A stretch of DNA of 64,000 bases from Bradyrhizobium xenonodulans (GTDB lineage Bacteria > Pseudomonadota > Alphaproteobacteria > Rhizobiales > Xanthobacteraceae), in contig NZ_CP089391.1 in NCBI RefSeq assembly GCF_027594865.1, forward strand, positions 3,192,501-3,256,500, given 5' to 3'. The translations under genes were made by a program, and so were the position numbers. A model generated the notes under the pieces. It saw nothing but the letters and a program-made list of their open reading frames with translations. It had not been told where the DNA came from and searched no databases. Shown in pieces: positions 20,233-28,508 of this stretch. Each line of letters begins with the position of its first letter. Within the stretch, counting starts at the first letter, position 1.

Positions 20233-20709
20233 CTACACCTCCTCGTCAGCTTCGTCATTGCTCTCCAGCTTGTTCCGAAGCGCCGTGACCACGCGGTGAA
20301 CGGTTTGCAGGTCCTTGACTGCGAGGCCTTCCGCGAGGCCGTTGACCCATGGCGCCTGCAAATTCATGGCGGCGCCGAAGGTGCGCTTTCCCTTGTCGGT
20401 CAGGACGACGAGTTGAGCGCGGCGGTGGTGCGGGTTGGCCTCGAACGCCACGAGCCCTTCCGCATGAAGGTCGTTGACGATCCGCTGCACGTTCTGGCGG
20501 TTCGCGCCGAGATCGCGGGCGAGCCATGCGACCGGTTGCGGGCGCTCTGCGTGCACGATGGCGCCGAGGATCTGCCAGCGGGCGCTCGTGAGCCCGAGCC
20601 GGGCCACCAAGCGGTCACCTGCGGTCAAAAGCTGGCTGTTCAGCCTGAAGAGGTCGAGCATGAGATTGGTCAGGGCATCGCCCGCCGGCGTTCGTTGCGA
20701 TTTCAGCAT
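20233..20709 (-). CDS. MarR-family transcriptional regulator
   Basis: 158 residues with a MarR-type winged helix: LTSARWQILGAIVHAERPQ, then helix-turn-helix VAWLARDLGANRQNVQRIV, then the wing NPHHRRAQLVVLTDKGKRTF. It is divergent from a small monooxygenase gene across 95 bp containing a doubled TTGACATCATG motif, the usual layout for a regulator controlling itself and its neighbour in response to a small ligand. Confidence 0.92.
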   Translation of the reverse strand: MLKSQRTPAGDALTNLMLDLFRLNSQLLTAGDRLVARLGLTSARWQILGAIVHAERPQPVAWLARDLGANRQNVQRIVNDLHAEGLVAFEANPHHRRAQLVVLTDKGKRTFGAAMNLQAPWVNGLAEGLAVKDLQTVHRVVTALRNKLESNDEADEEV

Positions 20710-20728
20710 ATGTCACCATAAATCTATC

Positions 20729-20785
20729 TTGACATCATGGTGTCAAAGATTTACTTAGCGATCGTACCACATTGACATCATGCAA
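20729..20785. promoter_or_regulatory. Candidate MarR operators between the regulator and the monooxygenase
   Basis: TTGACATCATGGTGTCAA at 20729-20746 is an 18-bp interrupted palindrome with TTGACA/TGTCAA arms. An 11-bp direct copy of its left half, TTGACATCATG, recurs at 20772-20782, 43 bp away. Both lie in the divergent gap and TTGACA could also serve as a -35 element. Confidence 0.65.
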
Positions 20786-20804
20786 CCAAACAAATGAGGC
20801 ATTC

Positions 20805-21173
20805 ATGTCGCATCTCCGTCCACTGGATCCCGCTTTTCCGATCGAACGTCAGCTCGGCATCGAGACCAGTCCCGTCGTGCTGGTGAATGTGTTCACGCTC
20901 GACAAGGCCGACGAGCAAAGCTTTCTCCAGGTCTGGCAAGACGATGCTGCCTTCATGAAGCGGCAGCCGGGCTTCATCGACACCCAGCTTCACCGCGCGA
21001 TCGGCGAGAGCCCGACCTATCTGAACTACGCCGTCTGGGAATCGACCGCCCACTTCCGGGCTGCGTTCACGCACCCTGAGTTCAGATCGAAGATCTCGGC
21101 CTATCCTTCGTCCGCCGTCGCTGCTCCGCACCTGTTCCAGAAGGTCGCGGTACCAGGCATCTGCGTCGCATAG
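20805..21173 (+). CDS. Antibiotic-biosynthesis monooxygenase (ABM)-domain protein
   Basis: 122 residues with one ABM ferredoxin-like domain: VVLVNVFTLDKADEQSFLQ, MKRQPGFIDTQLHRA, TYLNYAVWESTAHFRAAF. Such small proteins act as dimeric cofactor-free oxygenases or quinone-modifying enzymes, and the substrate is unknown. GAGG lies upstream of ATG 20805; a start at 20772 would place the gene inside the operator. The divergent MarR gene is its likely regulator. Confidence 0.85.
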   Translation: MSHLRPLDPAFPIERQLGIETSPVVLVNVFTLDKADEQSFLQVWQDDAAFMKRQPGFIDTQLHRAIGESPTYLNYAVWESTAHFRAAFTHPEFRSKISAYPSSAVAAPHLFQKVAVPGICVA

Positions 21174-21212
21174 CTCGCCGGGCAATTTATAGGGAGGACC
21201 CGACGCGATCAT

Positions 21213-21548
21213 TCAGCGCTGATCGGTTCTTGCCAGATGCTCTCGAAAGAAGGCCAGTGCGGCGGCGCTGAACTCGTCGCGAAAGGCGATCCGGTCGAAC
21301 CCGGATCTGTCGACGCAGAGGTTGGGACGTTTCAGCGCCAATTCCGGCGAGCAGGGCGCACGGAAGACAAATGGCCAGCGTCCCCCACCAGATGATAGTC
21401 GGGCTTGATCGGCAACTCGCGAGCAATCGCTGAAGCATAGTCGGCTGTGACTTCGCCGCCGGTCCTGTCTTCTCCACTCAGTGCCGATGCCCAAAGCTGC
21501 ATCGGGATTTTCATGTTGTTGAGTCCGTCCCGGTCGATGAGTGGCCAC
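21213..21548 (-). pseudogene. C-terminal remnant of a dienelactone-hydrolase-like alpha/beta hydrolase
   Basis: On the minus strand, one frame gives IPMQLWASALSGED, then ASAIARELPIKPDYHLVGDAGH. After the catalytic-histidine segment the frame must shift by one base to continue FVFRAPCSPELALKRPNLCV and FDRIAFRDEFSAAALAFF. Restoring a single T in the CATTTG run near 21371 joins both halves exactly. The nucleophile-bearing N-terminal two thirds are absent. The match is to the predicted dienelactone hydrolase group that ends GHF...PCSP...FDR..F....FF. Confidence 0.72.
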
Positions 21549-21568
21549 GGCTTACACGAACCTGACAA

Positions 21569-21885
21569 GCGTGCTCCTGGCTTCTCGCCCGCGCGTCAGC
21601 GGTGCGACTGCAGCGGCCATCGATGTCGTTCCAGCGCGCGAGGCTTGCTGTCACTTCAACGCTCACGTGATGCGTAGTTCTTCGGTGTTCCTTTTTCGGA
21701 ACGGTCAGGTTATCGGAATCCGGCAATCGGGCTGAAGCCGCGGCGTGTCATCACGCCGGTCACGCTTCACGGTACGGTATACCGGACTCAACCAGTCCCG
21801 ACGGGAATGCAGCATTCACCGAACACGGCGGCTCCTGATCGTTGATCGCGATGTCAGGGCGACCGTTTCCCGTGGGACTTCTGAA
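21569..21885. other. Gap between the hydrolase remnant and the four-cysteine regulator
   Basis: No gene recognised. It contains a short inverted repeat GTTCC-TTTTTC-GGAAC near 21683-21702. Open frames here lack ribosome sites and family-like sequence. Confidence 0.45.
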
Positions 21886-22449
21886 ATGAGACTGGCAATT
21901 GAAATTCTACGACTCCTGGTGCAATCGGCCGACAGCTGGCTTTTTGAAGGGAGCCTTGCGGGACTGAGCGATCGGGAGTGGATGGCCTTGCGCTTTCTCG
22001 CCCGCGCAAACAGGTTTTCGCGGACGCCGACAGCGCTCGCCAGCTTTCTGGGGACGACTCGCGGCGTCGCATCGCAGATCGCCGCCGTGCTCGAGAGCAA
22101 GGGGTTGATGGTTCGCAAGCCATCAGCAGAGGACAAGCGTTCGATTGCGCTCTGCATCACGGGTGAAGGCGAGAGGTTCCTCGAGCGCGACCCGATCAAT
22201 ACGCTGCGGGATCAGCTCGTGGCGCTTGAGCTCCCCGATCGATCTCAGCTGCGCGATACGCTTCGCCGCGTCCTCGATGGGCTCGATGTTGCCAGGCGCC
22301 GTCACAACGCCGACGTCTGCGGCCGATGCATGTTCCTGATCGAGAGCGGAGAGGGGAAGGATCGTCACTTCAAGTGCCGGCTGTTCCGGAAATCCATAGC
22401 TCCAAAGGACACGACCATGCTTTGCGCCTATTTCGAGGCACGAGGCTAG
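21886..22449 (+). CDS. MarR-like winged-helix regulator with a C-terminal four-cysteine cluster
   Basis: 187 residues. The first part is a MarR-type fold: LSDREWMALRFLARANRF, the helix-turn-helix TALASFLGTTRGVASQIAAVL, then the wing PSAEDKRSIALCITGEG. The last third carries VCGRCMFL, FKCRLF and TTMLCAYF, giving C-x2-C followed by two more cysteines about 18 and 18 residues apart, an arrangement suited to a metal or Fe-S cluster or to redox switching. ATG 21886 is chosen because the frame upstream of it is not family-like. No obvious target gene adjoins, and the two-component genes downstream begin 168 bp away. Confidence 0.78.
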   Translation: MRLAIEILRLLVQSADSWLFEGSLAGLSDREWMALRFLARANRFSRTPTALASFLGTTRGVASQIAAVLESKGLMVRKPSAEDKRSIALCITGEGERFLERDPINTLRDQLVALELPDRSQLRDTLRRVLDGLDVARRRHNADVCGRCMFLIESGEGKDRHFKCRLFRKSIAPKDTTMLCAYFEARG

Positions 22450-22617
22450 CTAGCTGCTACAACCCCGCCTTTGGCGGGCGCATCTGTTGCCTTACAAGAA
22501 CCTGACAGGCGACTGGTTCGGCCGACGCTTTTTTGCTGGCCGAGGCGGTCCGAATGCTGGAAAAGAGCGAAGATGCGGCGCGAGCCGTGCGTGATTTGAG
22601 TAGCCCGCGGACATGCA

Positions 22618-23292
22618 ATGCGCCTTCTGATCGTCGAGGACAATGCCGAGCTGTCGCGGCTCGTTGCCGGCGGGCTGGCGGCGGCCGGCTATGAGAGCGA
22701 CATCGTCGGCAGCGCAGCCGAGGCACGCGAGGCGGTCAGCAGTGTCAATTATGCTGCGATGATCCTCGACCTCGGCCTGCCCGATGGCGATGGCCTGTCG
22801 GTGCTGCGCGAGTTGCGGCGGCAGATGGAGCCGCTGCCGGTCCTGGTGCTGACCGCGCGCGGCGGCTTGCAGGACCGCGTCAGCGGGCTGCGCAGCGGCG
22901 CCGACGACTATCTGGCAAAACCGTTCGCGATGGAGGAGCTGGTGGCGCGGCTGGAGGCGATCCTGCGCCGGCCGGGCCAGTTGCTCGGCCGCTCGCTGCG
23001 GCTCGCCAACCTCGTCTACGACACCGAAAGCCGCCAGATCTTCGTCGACGACCAGCCGCGGATCATTTCCGCGCGAGAGACGTCCGTGCTGGAAATCCTG
23101 CTGCGGCGGCAGGGGCGGGTGGTGCCGAAGAAGAACGTCGAGGACCACATCTTCGGGCTCGAATGCGAGGTCGCCTCCAACGCGGTCGAGGTCTATGTCT
23201 CGCGGCTGCGCAAGCAGCTCACCGAGCACGGCGCCAAGGTCGTGATCCACACCATCCGCGGCGTCGGCTATCTCATGGCCGAGGAGAAATAG
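22618..23292 (+). CDS. OmpR-family response regulator
   Basis: 224 residues. The receiver domain has acidic residues in LLIVEDNAEL, the phospho-acceptor aspartate in MILDLGLPDGDGL, VLTARG and the lysine in YLAKPF. The C-terminal winged helix has ARETSVLEILLRRQGRVV and SNAVEVYVSRLRKQL, ending RGVGYLM. It is followed by its histidine kinase after a 1-base gap (TAG 23290-23292, GTG 23294), so the two are translationally coupled. It resembles the QseB/TctD group, and the target genes are not evident. Confidence 0.94.
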   Translation: MRLLIVEDNAELSRLVAGGLAAAGYESDIVGSAAEAREAVSSVNYAAMILDLGLPDGDGLSVLRELRRQMEPLPVLVLTARGGLQDRVSGLRSGADDYLAKPFAMEELVARLEAILRRPGQLLGRSLRLANLVYDTESRQIFVDDQPRIISARETSVLEILLRRQGRVVPKKNVEDHIFGLECEVASNAVEVYVSRLRKQLTEHGAKVVIHTIRGVGYLMAEEK

Positions 23293-23293
23293 C

Positions 23294-24649
23294 GTGGCTG
23301 CGGCCGGGATCTACGCGAGATCGCCGACGTTCAAATCGCTGATCTGGCGCATCGTGTTCATGCACATCGTGGCGGTCGCGGTGGTCGCGATCTTCCTGCC
23401 GCTGGTGCTGTTCTGGCTGCTCAATTCGGAAGTCGACCAGCTGCACCGCGACGCCATGCGCGCGCAGGCCGAGGTGCTGGCCGAGCGCATCGTCGCGCAG
23501 CCGGACGGGCTGTTGACGTTCAATCTGCCGGACAGTCTTCGTGGTCTCTACTCGGAAGCCTACGGCCGGTATCTGTATGATATTCGCGATGCCGACGGCC
23601 GTTTGCTGTTTTCGTCCCGCCGCAAGACCGGCGCGGCGGTCCAGGCGCCGCCGCTGTCGGAGACGATTTCCGGTGCGGGCGTCACCCGCGTCATCGACGG
23701 CAAGACCGTGCGCATCCGCGTGGCCGAGGATCTCGCGCACCGCGACGTCATCATCGACGACATCATTTCGAACTTCTTCCGGCGGGTGGGGTGGATCACC
23801 ATCCCGATCCTGCTGGTCCTGCTCGCCGCCGACATCATCATCTTCCGCCGCGCCATCGCGCCGCTATGGAAGGCGTCCGAAGAGGCAAGCAATATCGGCC
23901 CGGCACGCACGCACATCCGCCTGCCGACCGAACAGATCCCGCGCGAGATCATGCCGCTCGTCACCGCCGTCAACCAGGCGCTCGACCGCCTCGAGGACGG
24001 CTTTCGGGTGCAGCGGCAGTTCACAGCGGATGCCGCGCATCAATTGCGCACGCCGCTCACGATCCTGCGTACCCGGATCGAGACGCTCGGCGATGACGCG
24101 GCAAAGCAGGCGCTGCATGACGACATCGAAGCCATGAGCCGCATCGTCGTCCAGTTGCTGGAGATCGCCGAGCTCGACACGTTGGTGATCGATCCCGGTG
24201 AGACCGCGGATCTGCGCGCCGTCTGCGCCGAGGTGGTCGGCGCGATCGCGCCGTTCGCGATCACGCAGCACAAGGACATCGCGCTGAAGGGCACCGACAC
24301 GCCGGTGCTGATCCACGGCAATGCCGTGATGCTCCAGCGGGCGATCTTCAACCTCGCGGAAAACGCCATCAAGTTCACCGCGAAGGAGACATCGGTGGAT
24401 GTCGAGGTGAGCGAAGACGGCGCGGTGCGCGTGCGCGATTGCGGGCCCGGCATCGCGGATGCCGAGCGCGAGCTGATCTTCCAGCGCTTCTGGCGCGCCG
24501 ACCGCCAGCGCAGCGACGGCGCGGGCCTCGGACTCTCGATCGTGCGCGCCGTCGCGGACGATCACGCGGCAACGGTCGCGGTGGAAAATCTTCCGGGTGG
24601 CGGCGCGGAATTCCTACTGCGGTTCAGATTGGCGGAGCAGGCCGTTTGA
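23294..24649 (+). CDS. Sensor histidine kinase paired with the preceding regulator (QseC/TctE-like)
   Basis: 451 residues. A first transmembrane helix (about 17-45), a periplasmic sensor region (about 46-165), a second transmembrane helix (about 168-190), then a HAMP-like linker, HisKA with FTADAAHQLRTPLTILRT, and HATPase_c with NLAENAIKFTAKE, DCGPGIADAE and GAGLGLSIVRAV. The short periplasmic domain and the AHQLRTPL box are typical of the TctE/QseC type. GTG 23294 is the only start compatible with coupling to the regulator gene. TctD/TctE systems often control carboxylate uptake, and TRAP permease genes lie 1.4 kb further on; that link is inference. Confidence 0.93.
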   Translation: MAAAGIYARSPTFKSLIWRIVFMHIVAVAVVAIFLPLVLFWLLNSEVDQLHRDAMRAQAEVLAERIVAQPDGLLTFNLPDSLRGLYSEAYGRYLYDIRDADGRLLFSSRRKTGAAVQAPPLSETISGAGVTRVIDGKTVRIRVAEDLAHRDVIIDDIISNFFRRVGWITIPILLVLLAADIIIFRRAIAPLWKASEEASNIGPARTHIRLPTEQIPREIMPLVTAVNQALDRLEDGFRVQRQFTADAAHQLRTPLTILRTRIETLGDDAAKQALHDDIEAMSRIVVQLLEIAELDTLVIDPGETADLRAVCAEVVGAIAPFAITQHKDIALKGTDTPVLIHGNAVMLQRAIFNLAENAIKFTAKETSVDVEVSEDGAVRVRDCGPGIADAERELIFQRFWRADRQRSDGAGLGLSIVRAVADDHAATVAVENLPGGGAEFLLRFRLAEQAV

Positions 24650-24664
24650 AACAGCGAGCCGCCG

Positions 24665-25954
24665 CTATTTCAGCTTGCCGGTCGACAGATCCATGATCAT
24701 GCGTGTGGCGAGGTAAAGACGCGGCACGATGCTGTCGAGCTTCACATACTCGGCATCGTTGGAGTGCGCGCCGAAGCCGGACAGGCCCATGCCTTCGACC
24801 ACGGCGCCGCTGGTCTTGAGCGCGGCGAACGCGGCGTCGGTGCCGCCGCCGGTCGCCTTCTCGTCGACCTTGAGGGACAGTCCGATCTCCCCGTAGATCG
24901 TCTTGCCGTAGGCGGCGACGCGGCGCGAGGCCTCGTTGGCCTCCAGCGGCGGGCGACGCACCTCGAACTTCAGGTCGACCTTGGAGTCGGGCAGCAGGCG
25001 ATTCTTGATCTTGTCCTGAAGCGTCTTCTCCAACTCGTCGAAATCGGACACCTTGAGCGCACGCGCATCGGCCTGGGCCGTGGCTTCGGCTGGGATCACG
25101 TTGCGGTTGGTGCCGGCCTTGGAAACGGTCCAGTTCAGCTTCAGGCCCTGCTCGGGCTTGGACAGGTCCTTCATCTGAAGCACTTGGTGCGACAGCTCGT
25201 ACAGCGCATTGATGCCGCCCTCGGGCCGGGCGCCCGCATGCGACGACTTGCCATGCACCATGAGATAGGCCGAGCCGATGCCGCTGGTGGCGAGGCGCAG
25301 CGTGCCGTCGGTGCCGCCGCCCTCGAACGAGAACACGACGTCCTGATCCGCGGCGAATTTGGTGATGGTGCTGCGCCAGCCCGGCGAGGAGATTTCCTCG
25401 TCGCCATTGGTGAGCACGGTGAGCGTGCCGTAATCCTTGAAGCCCAGCTTCTGCAGCACCGCCACGGTGTGGAGAATGAGTGCGACGCCCTGCTTGTCGT
25501 CGGCGATGCCGAGGCCGTAGGCCTTGTCGCCGTCGATGCGGAACGGCTGGTCCTTCAGCATGCCCTTCAGGTACACCGTGTCCATGTGGGCGATCAGCAT
25601 GATCTTGCTGCTGCCACCGCCCTTGAAGACGGCGTGCACGGCCGGCCCGATCTTTTCGGGCGTGTCGTCGAGGCGATAGATGTCGGTGGGTTGCAGGATC
25701 TCTACCGCACCGCCGAGCTGCTTGAGCTGGCCGGCCACACGCTCGGCGATCCGGTTCAGGCCGTCGACGTCCTTGCTGCCGGATTCGATGTTCACGAGAT
25801 CGCGCAGCGTGTCGAGTAGCGGCTGCTGCTCCTTTTGTGCCAGCGCGTGCAAATCGGCGACAGGCTCGGCCTGCGCGACGGTGGCGGCACATGCCAGCCA
25901 GAGTGAGGCGATCAACCGGCCAATGAGCGATGAAGCAGGGTGCAATCGGGGCAT
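24665..25954 (-). CDS. Exported M20-family metallopeptidase (glutamate carboxypeptidase-like)
   Basis: 429 residues with a signal peptide (about 1-29, LIASLWLACAATVAQA). The catalytic domain shows the zinc ligands and catalytic residues of M20: IMLIAHMDTVY, GLGIADDKQGVAL, TVLTNGDEEISSPG, then FSFEGGG and the C-terminal GFGAHSNDAEYV. The dimerisation domain begins VHGKSSHAGARPEGG. This is the arrangement of carboxypeptidase G2, which releases C-terminal glutamate from folates or peptides. ATG 25954 is preferred because it starts the signal peptide. It is convergent with the histidine kinase gene (15 bp apart). Confidence 0.92.
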   Translation of the reverse strand: MPRLHPASSLIGRLIASLWLACAATVAQAEPVADLHALAQKEQQPLLDTLRDLVNIESGSKDVDGLNRIAERVAGQLKQLGGAVEILQPTDIYRLDDTPEKIGPAVHAVFKGGGSSKIMLIAHMDTVYLKGMLKDQPFRIDGDKAYGLGIADDKQGVALILHTVAVLQKLGFKDYGTLTVLTNGDEEISSPGWRSTITKFAADQDVVFSFEGGGTDGTLRLATSGIGSAYLMVHGKSSHAGARPEGGINALYELSHQVLQMKDLSKPEQGLKLNWTVSKAGTNRNVIPAEATAQADARALKVSDFDELEKTLQDKIKNRLLPDSKVDLKFEVRRPPLEANEASRRVAAYGKTIYGEIGLSLKVDEKATGGGTDAAFAALKTSGAVVEGMGLSGFGAHSNDAEYVKLDSIVPRLYLATRMIMDLSTGKLK

Positions 25955-26072
25955 GAGCGGCCATCCATGGGCTGAGGACAGCCCGGTATGCCCGCGTTTC
26001 CCGTGCTTGTCACGCGCGCCGTCGCGCGTCATGCGCCGCTTGCGCGGAGCACGACGGCGGGTGTCGTCCTCG

Positions 26073-27728
26073 CTACTTCTGCGGCGGACCGAAATCGAGC
26101 GGCGGCAGCTCGATCTGCGGCACCTCGATCTTGATGGTGCTCGGGTCGATGTTCGACTGCACGCCCTTGTAGTGCATGACCATCGACGGGAACGCGATCA
26201 CGAGCCCGACCATGATCATCTGGATCACGACGAATGGCACCGCACCCCAATAGATCTGGCCCGTGGTGACGGGATCCATCCGCTTTCCGGTGACGCGATC
26301 GGTGTATCGCTCCTTCGGCGCGACTGATCGGAGATAGAACAACGCGAAGCCGAACGGCGGATGCATGAACGAGGTCTGCATGTTGACGCCGAGAATGACG
26401 CCGAACCAGATCAGGTCGATGCCGAGGTGCTCGGCGGCAGGTCCGAGCAGCGGGATCACGATGAAGGCCAGCTCGAAGAAGTCGAGGAAGAAGGCCAGCA
26501 CGAAAACGAACACGTTGACGAAGATCAGGAAGCCAACCTGGCCGCCGGGCAGGGAGGTGAGCAGGTGCTCGACCCAGACGTGCCCGTTGACGCCGTAGAA
26601 GGTGAGCGAGAACACGCGGGCGCCGACCAGGATGAACACGACGAAGGCCGACAGCTTGGCAGTCGATTCCGTGGCCTGCCGGATCAGGTCCCAGCTCAGC
26701 CGCCGCTTCGCGGCGCCGAGGATGAGGGCGCCGGCGGCGCCCATCGCGCCGCCTTCGGTCGGGGTCGCAATGCCGATGAAGATCGTGCCCAGCACCAGGA
26801 AGATCAGAAACAGCGGCGGCACCATGACGAAGGTGGTCTGCTGCGCCATCTTCGAGAGGAAACGGAAGCCGGTGAGCTTGGCGATGACCCAGTTCAGCAC
26901 CGCGACGGCGAAGGCGAAGATGATGCCGCAGAACATGCTGAGCACGACGTAATCGGCGCCATGCACGGTCGAATTGCGCATCATGAGCCAGCCGAACGCG
27001 CAGCTCGCGAGGAACAGCACACCGAGCGAGACGAGGCCCCGATCGCCATTTTCCTCGCGGAAGCCGATGGCTTCCTTCGGCAGGCCCGGCGTGGCCTTCG
27101 GGAAGATCATGCTGACGAGGAAGGCGTAGGAGGCGTAGAGGCCGGCGAGCACGAGGCCCGGGATGAAGGCACCCTCGTACATGTCGCCGACGGACTTGCC
27201 GAGCTGGTCGGCCATCACGATCAGAACGAGCGAGGGCGGAATGATCTGCGCGAGCGTACCGGACGCGGCGATGACGCCGGCTGCCACGCGGCGGTCGTAG
27301 CCATAGCGCAACATGATGGGCAGCGAAATCAGCCCCATCGAGATCACGGACGCTGCGACCACGCCCGTCGTCGCGGCCAGCAGCGCGCCGACGAAGATCA
27401 CGGCATAGGCGAGCCCGCCGCGGATGGTACCGAACAGCTGCCCGATGGTGTCGAGCAGATCCTCGGCCATGCCCGACCGCTCCAGCACCAGCCCCATGAA
27501 GGTGAAGAAGGGAATGGCGAGCAGCGTGTCGTTGTTCATCACGCCGTAGACGCGCTCCGGAAGAGCCTGGAGGAAGTCCGGGTGGAATTGGCCGAGCTGG
27601 ACGCCGATGATGGCATAGAACAGGCCGACGGCGCCGAGCGAGAATGCCGCGGGATAGCCGAGCAGCAGCACGACGACCAGCGACGCGAACATGATGGGCG
27701 CCATATTGGCGATGATAAACGCGGTCAT
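26073..27728 (-). CDS. TRAP transporter large permease (DctM-type)
   Basis: 551-residue inner-membrane protein with at least twelve hydrophobic segments. Family stretches include NNDTLLAIPFFTFMGLVLE, GALLAATTGVVAASVISMG, IAASGTLAQIIPPSLVLIV, IFIGIATPTEGGAMGAAGA and VNMQTSFMHPPFGFALFYL. It is longer than the usual 430 residues, which fits the large DctM type associated with TakP-like binding proteins. It drives Na+-coupled uptake of carboxylates with the small permease gene 26 bp upstream. A C-terminal proline-rich cytoplasmic tail (about 525-551) is unusual. No binding protein gene adjoins; the nearest are the two at 15.2-17.6 kb. Confidence 0.93.
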   Translation of the reverse strand: MTAFIIANMAPIMFASLVVVLLLGYPAAFSLGAVGLFYAIIGVQLGQFHPDFLQALPERVYGVMNNDTLLAIPFFTFMGLVLERSGMAEDLLDTIGQLFGTIRGGLAYAVIFVGALLAATTGVVAASVISMGLISLPIMLRYGYDRRVAAGVIAASGTLAQIIPPSLVLIVMADQLGKSVGDMYEGAFIPGLVLAGLYASYAFLVSMIFPKATPGLPKEAIGFREENGDRGLVSLGVLFLASCAFGWLMMRNSTVHGADYVVLSMFCGIIFAFAVAVLNWVIAKLTGFRFLSKMAQQTTFVMVPPLFLIFLVLGTIFIGIATPTEGGAMGAAGALILGAAKRRLSWDLIRQATESTAKLSAFVVFILVGARVFSLTFYGVNGHVWVEHLLTSLPGGQVGFLIFVNVFVFVLAFFLDFFELAFIVIPLLGPAAEHLGIDLIWFGVILGVNMQTSFMHPPFGFALFYLRSVAPKERYTDRVTGKRMDPVTTGQIYWGAVPFVVIQMIMVGLVIAFPSMVMHYKGVQSNIDPSTIKIEVPQIELPPLDFGPPQK

Positions 27729-27754
27729 GATTTCCCCTAAACCGTCGCCAACGG

Positions 27755-28417
27755 CTACTTCTTCTCGATCGCTTCGACGAGGTGCTCGACTTCCGCCTCC
27801 AGCGCCGACACTTGCGATTCATGGGGATCCGGCATCAAGCCGCGCGTCACCGCAATCCGCTTGATCAGTTCGGAGATGCCTTGAACGAGCAGCAAAGCGA
27901 ACCCGATCATGATGAGCGCCTTGGCGGGCCATTGCGGCAGGCCGCCGGCATTGCCGGATTGCTCGTTGATGTGGAACGAGCGCTGGAAGAACGGCACGCC
28001 GGTGACGATCATGACGATGCACAGCGGAATGAGGAAGAACAGGTGACCGATCACGTCGATCACGTTGCGGACCGTCTTCGGCAGCGCGTTGTTCACGATG
28101 TCGATGCGGATGTGCTCGTTGTCGAGCAGTGTCCAGGGCGCGCACAGCAGGAACACGATGCTGAACAGCACCCATTGCAGCTCGAGCCACGAATTGGAGG
28201 ACGTGTCGAAGGTCTTGCGGACGATCGCATTGACCGCCGAGATGATGACGGCGGCCACGATCAGCCACGCCAGGCGTTTGCCCGTCCAGCGCGTGAACGC
28301 GTCAATCCTGCTGCTCAGCTTAAGGAGCGCTTGCAACGATAGGTCCTCCCCCGATTGTGCCCCGGCCGTCTTGACTGCGCCGATCTGGGCGCGTGGCTTG
28401 TCTCGCCGCGCAGGCAT
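27755..28417 (-). CDS. TRAP transporter small permease (DctQ-type)
   Basis: 220 residues with four membrane segments (about 49-66, 83-101, 123-143 and 165-186). WLELQWVLFSIVFLLCAPWTL followed by NEHIRIDI is the DctQ signature. The N-terminal 35 polar residues and C-terminal coiled segment (about 200-218) extend beyond the core. It precedes the large permease gene by 26 bp on the same strand, so the two form one transcription unit. Confidence 0.9.
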   Translation of the reverse strand: MPARRDKPRAQIGAVKTAGAQSGEDLSLQALLKLSSRIDAFTRWTGKRLAWLIVAAVIISAVNAIVRKTFDTSSNSWLELQWVLFSIVFLLCAPWTLLDNEHIRIDIVNNALPKTVRNVIDVIGHLFFLIPLCIVMIVTGVPFFQRSFHINEQSGNAGGLPQWPAKALIMIGFALLLVQGISELIKRIAVTRGLMPDPHESQVSALEAEVEHLVEAIEKK

Positions 28418-28508
28418 GAGGCAGGCGCACCAAACCAGCGAGCGTGCCGCCAGTCAATCGGAAGTTTGTTGATAGTTAAGGGGAATAAGGCCGCAGCGCG
28501 CCTGAATC

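Noticed and set aside
26361..27740. 459-codon plus-strand frame across the TRAP large permease
   Set aside because: Antisense to a clear DctM protein, with the Glu/Asp/His/Arg-rich composition typical of shadow frames.
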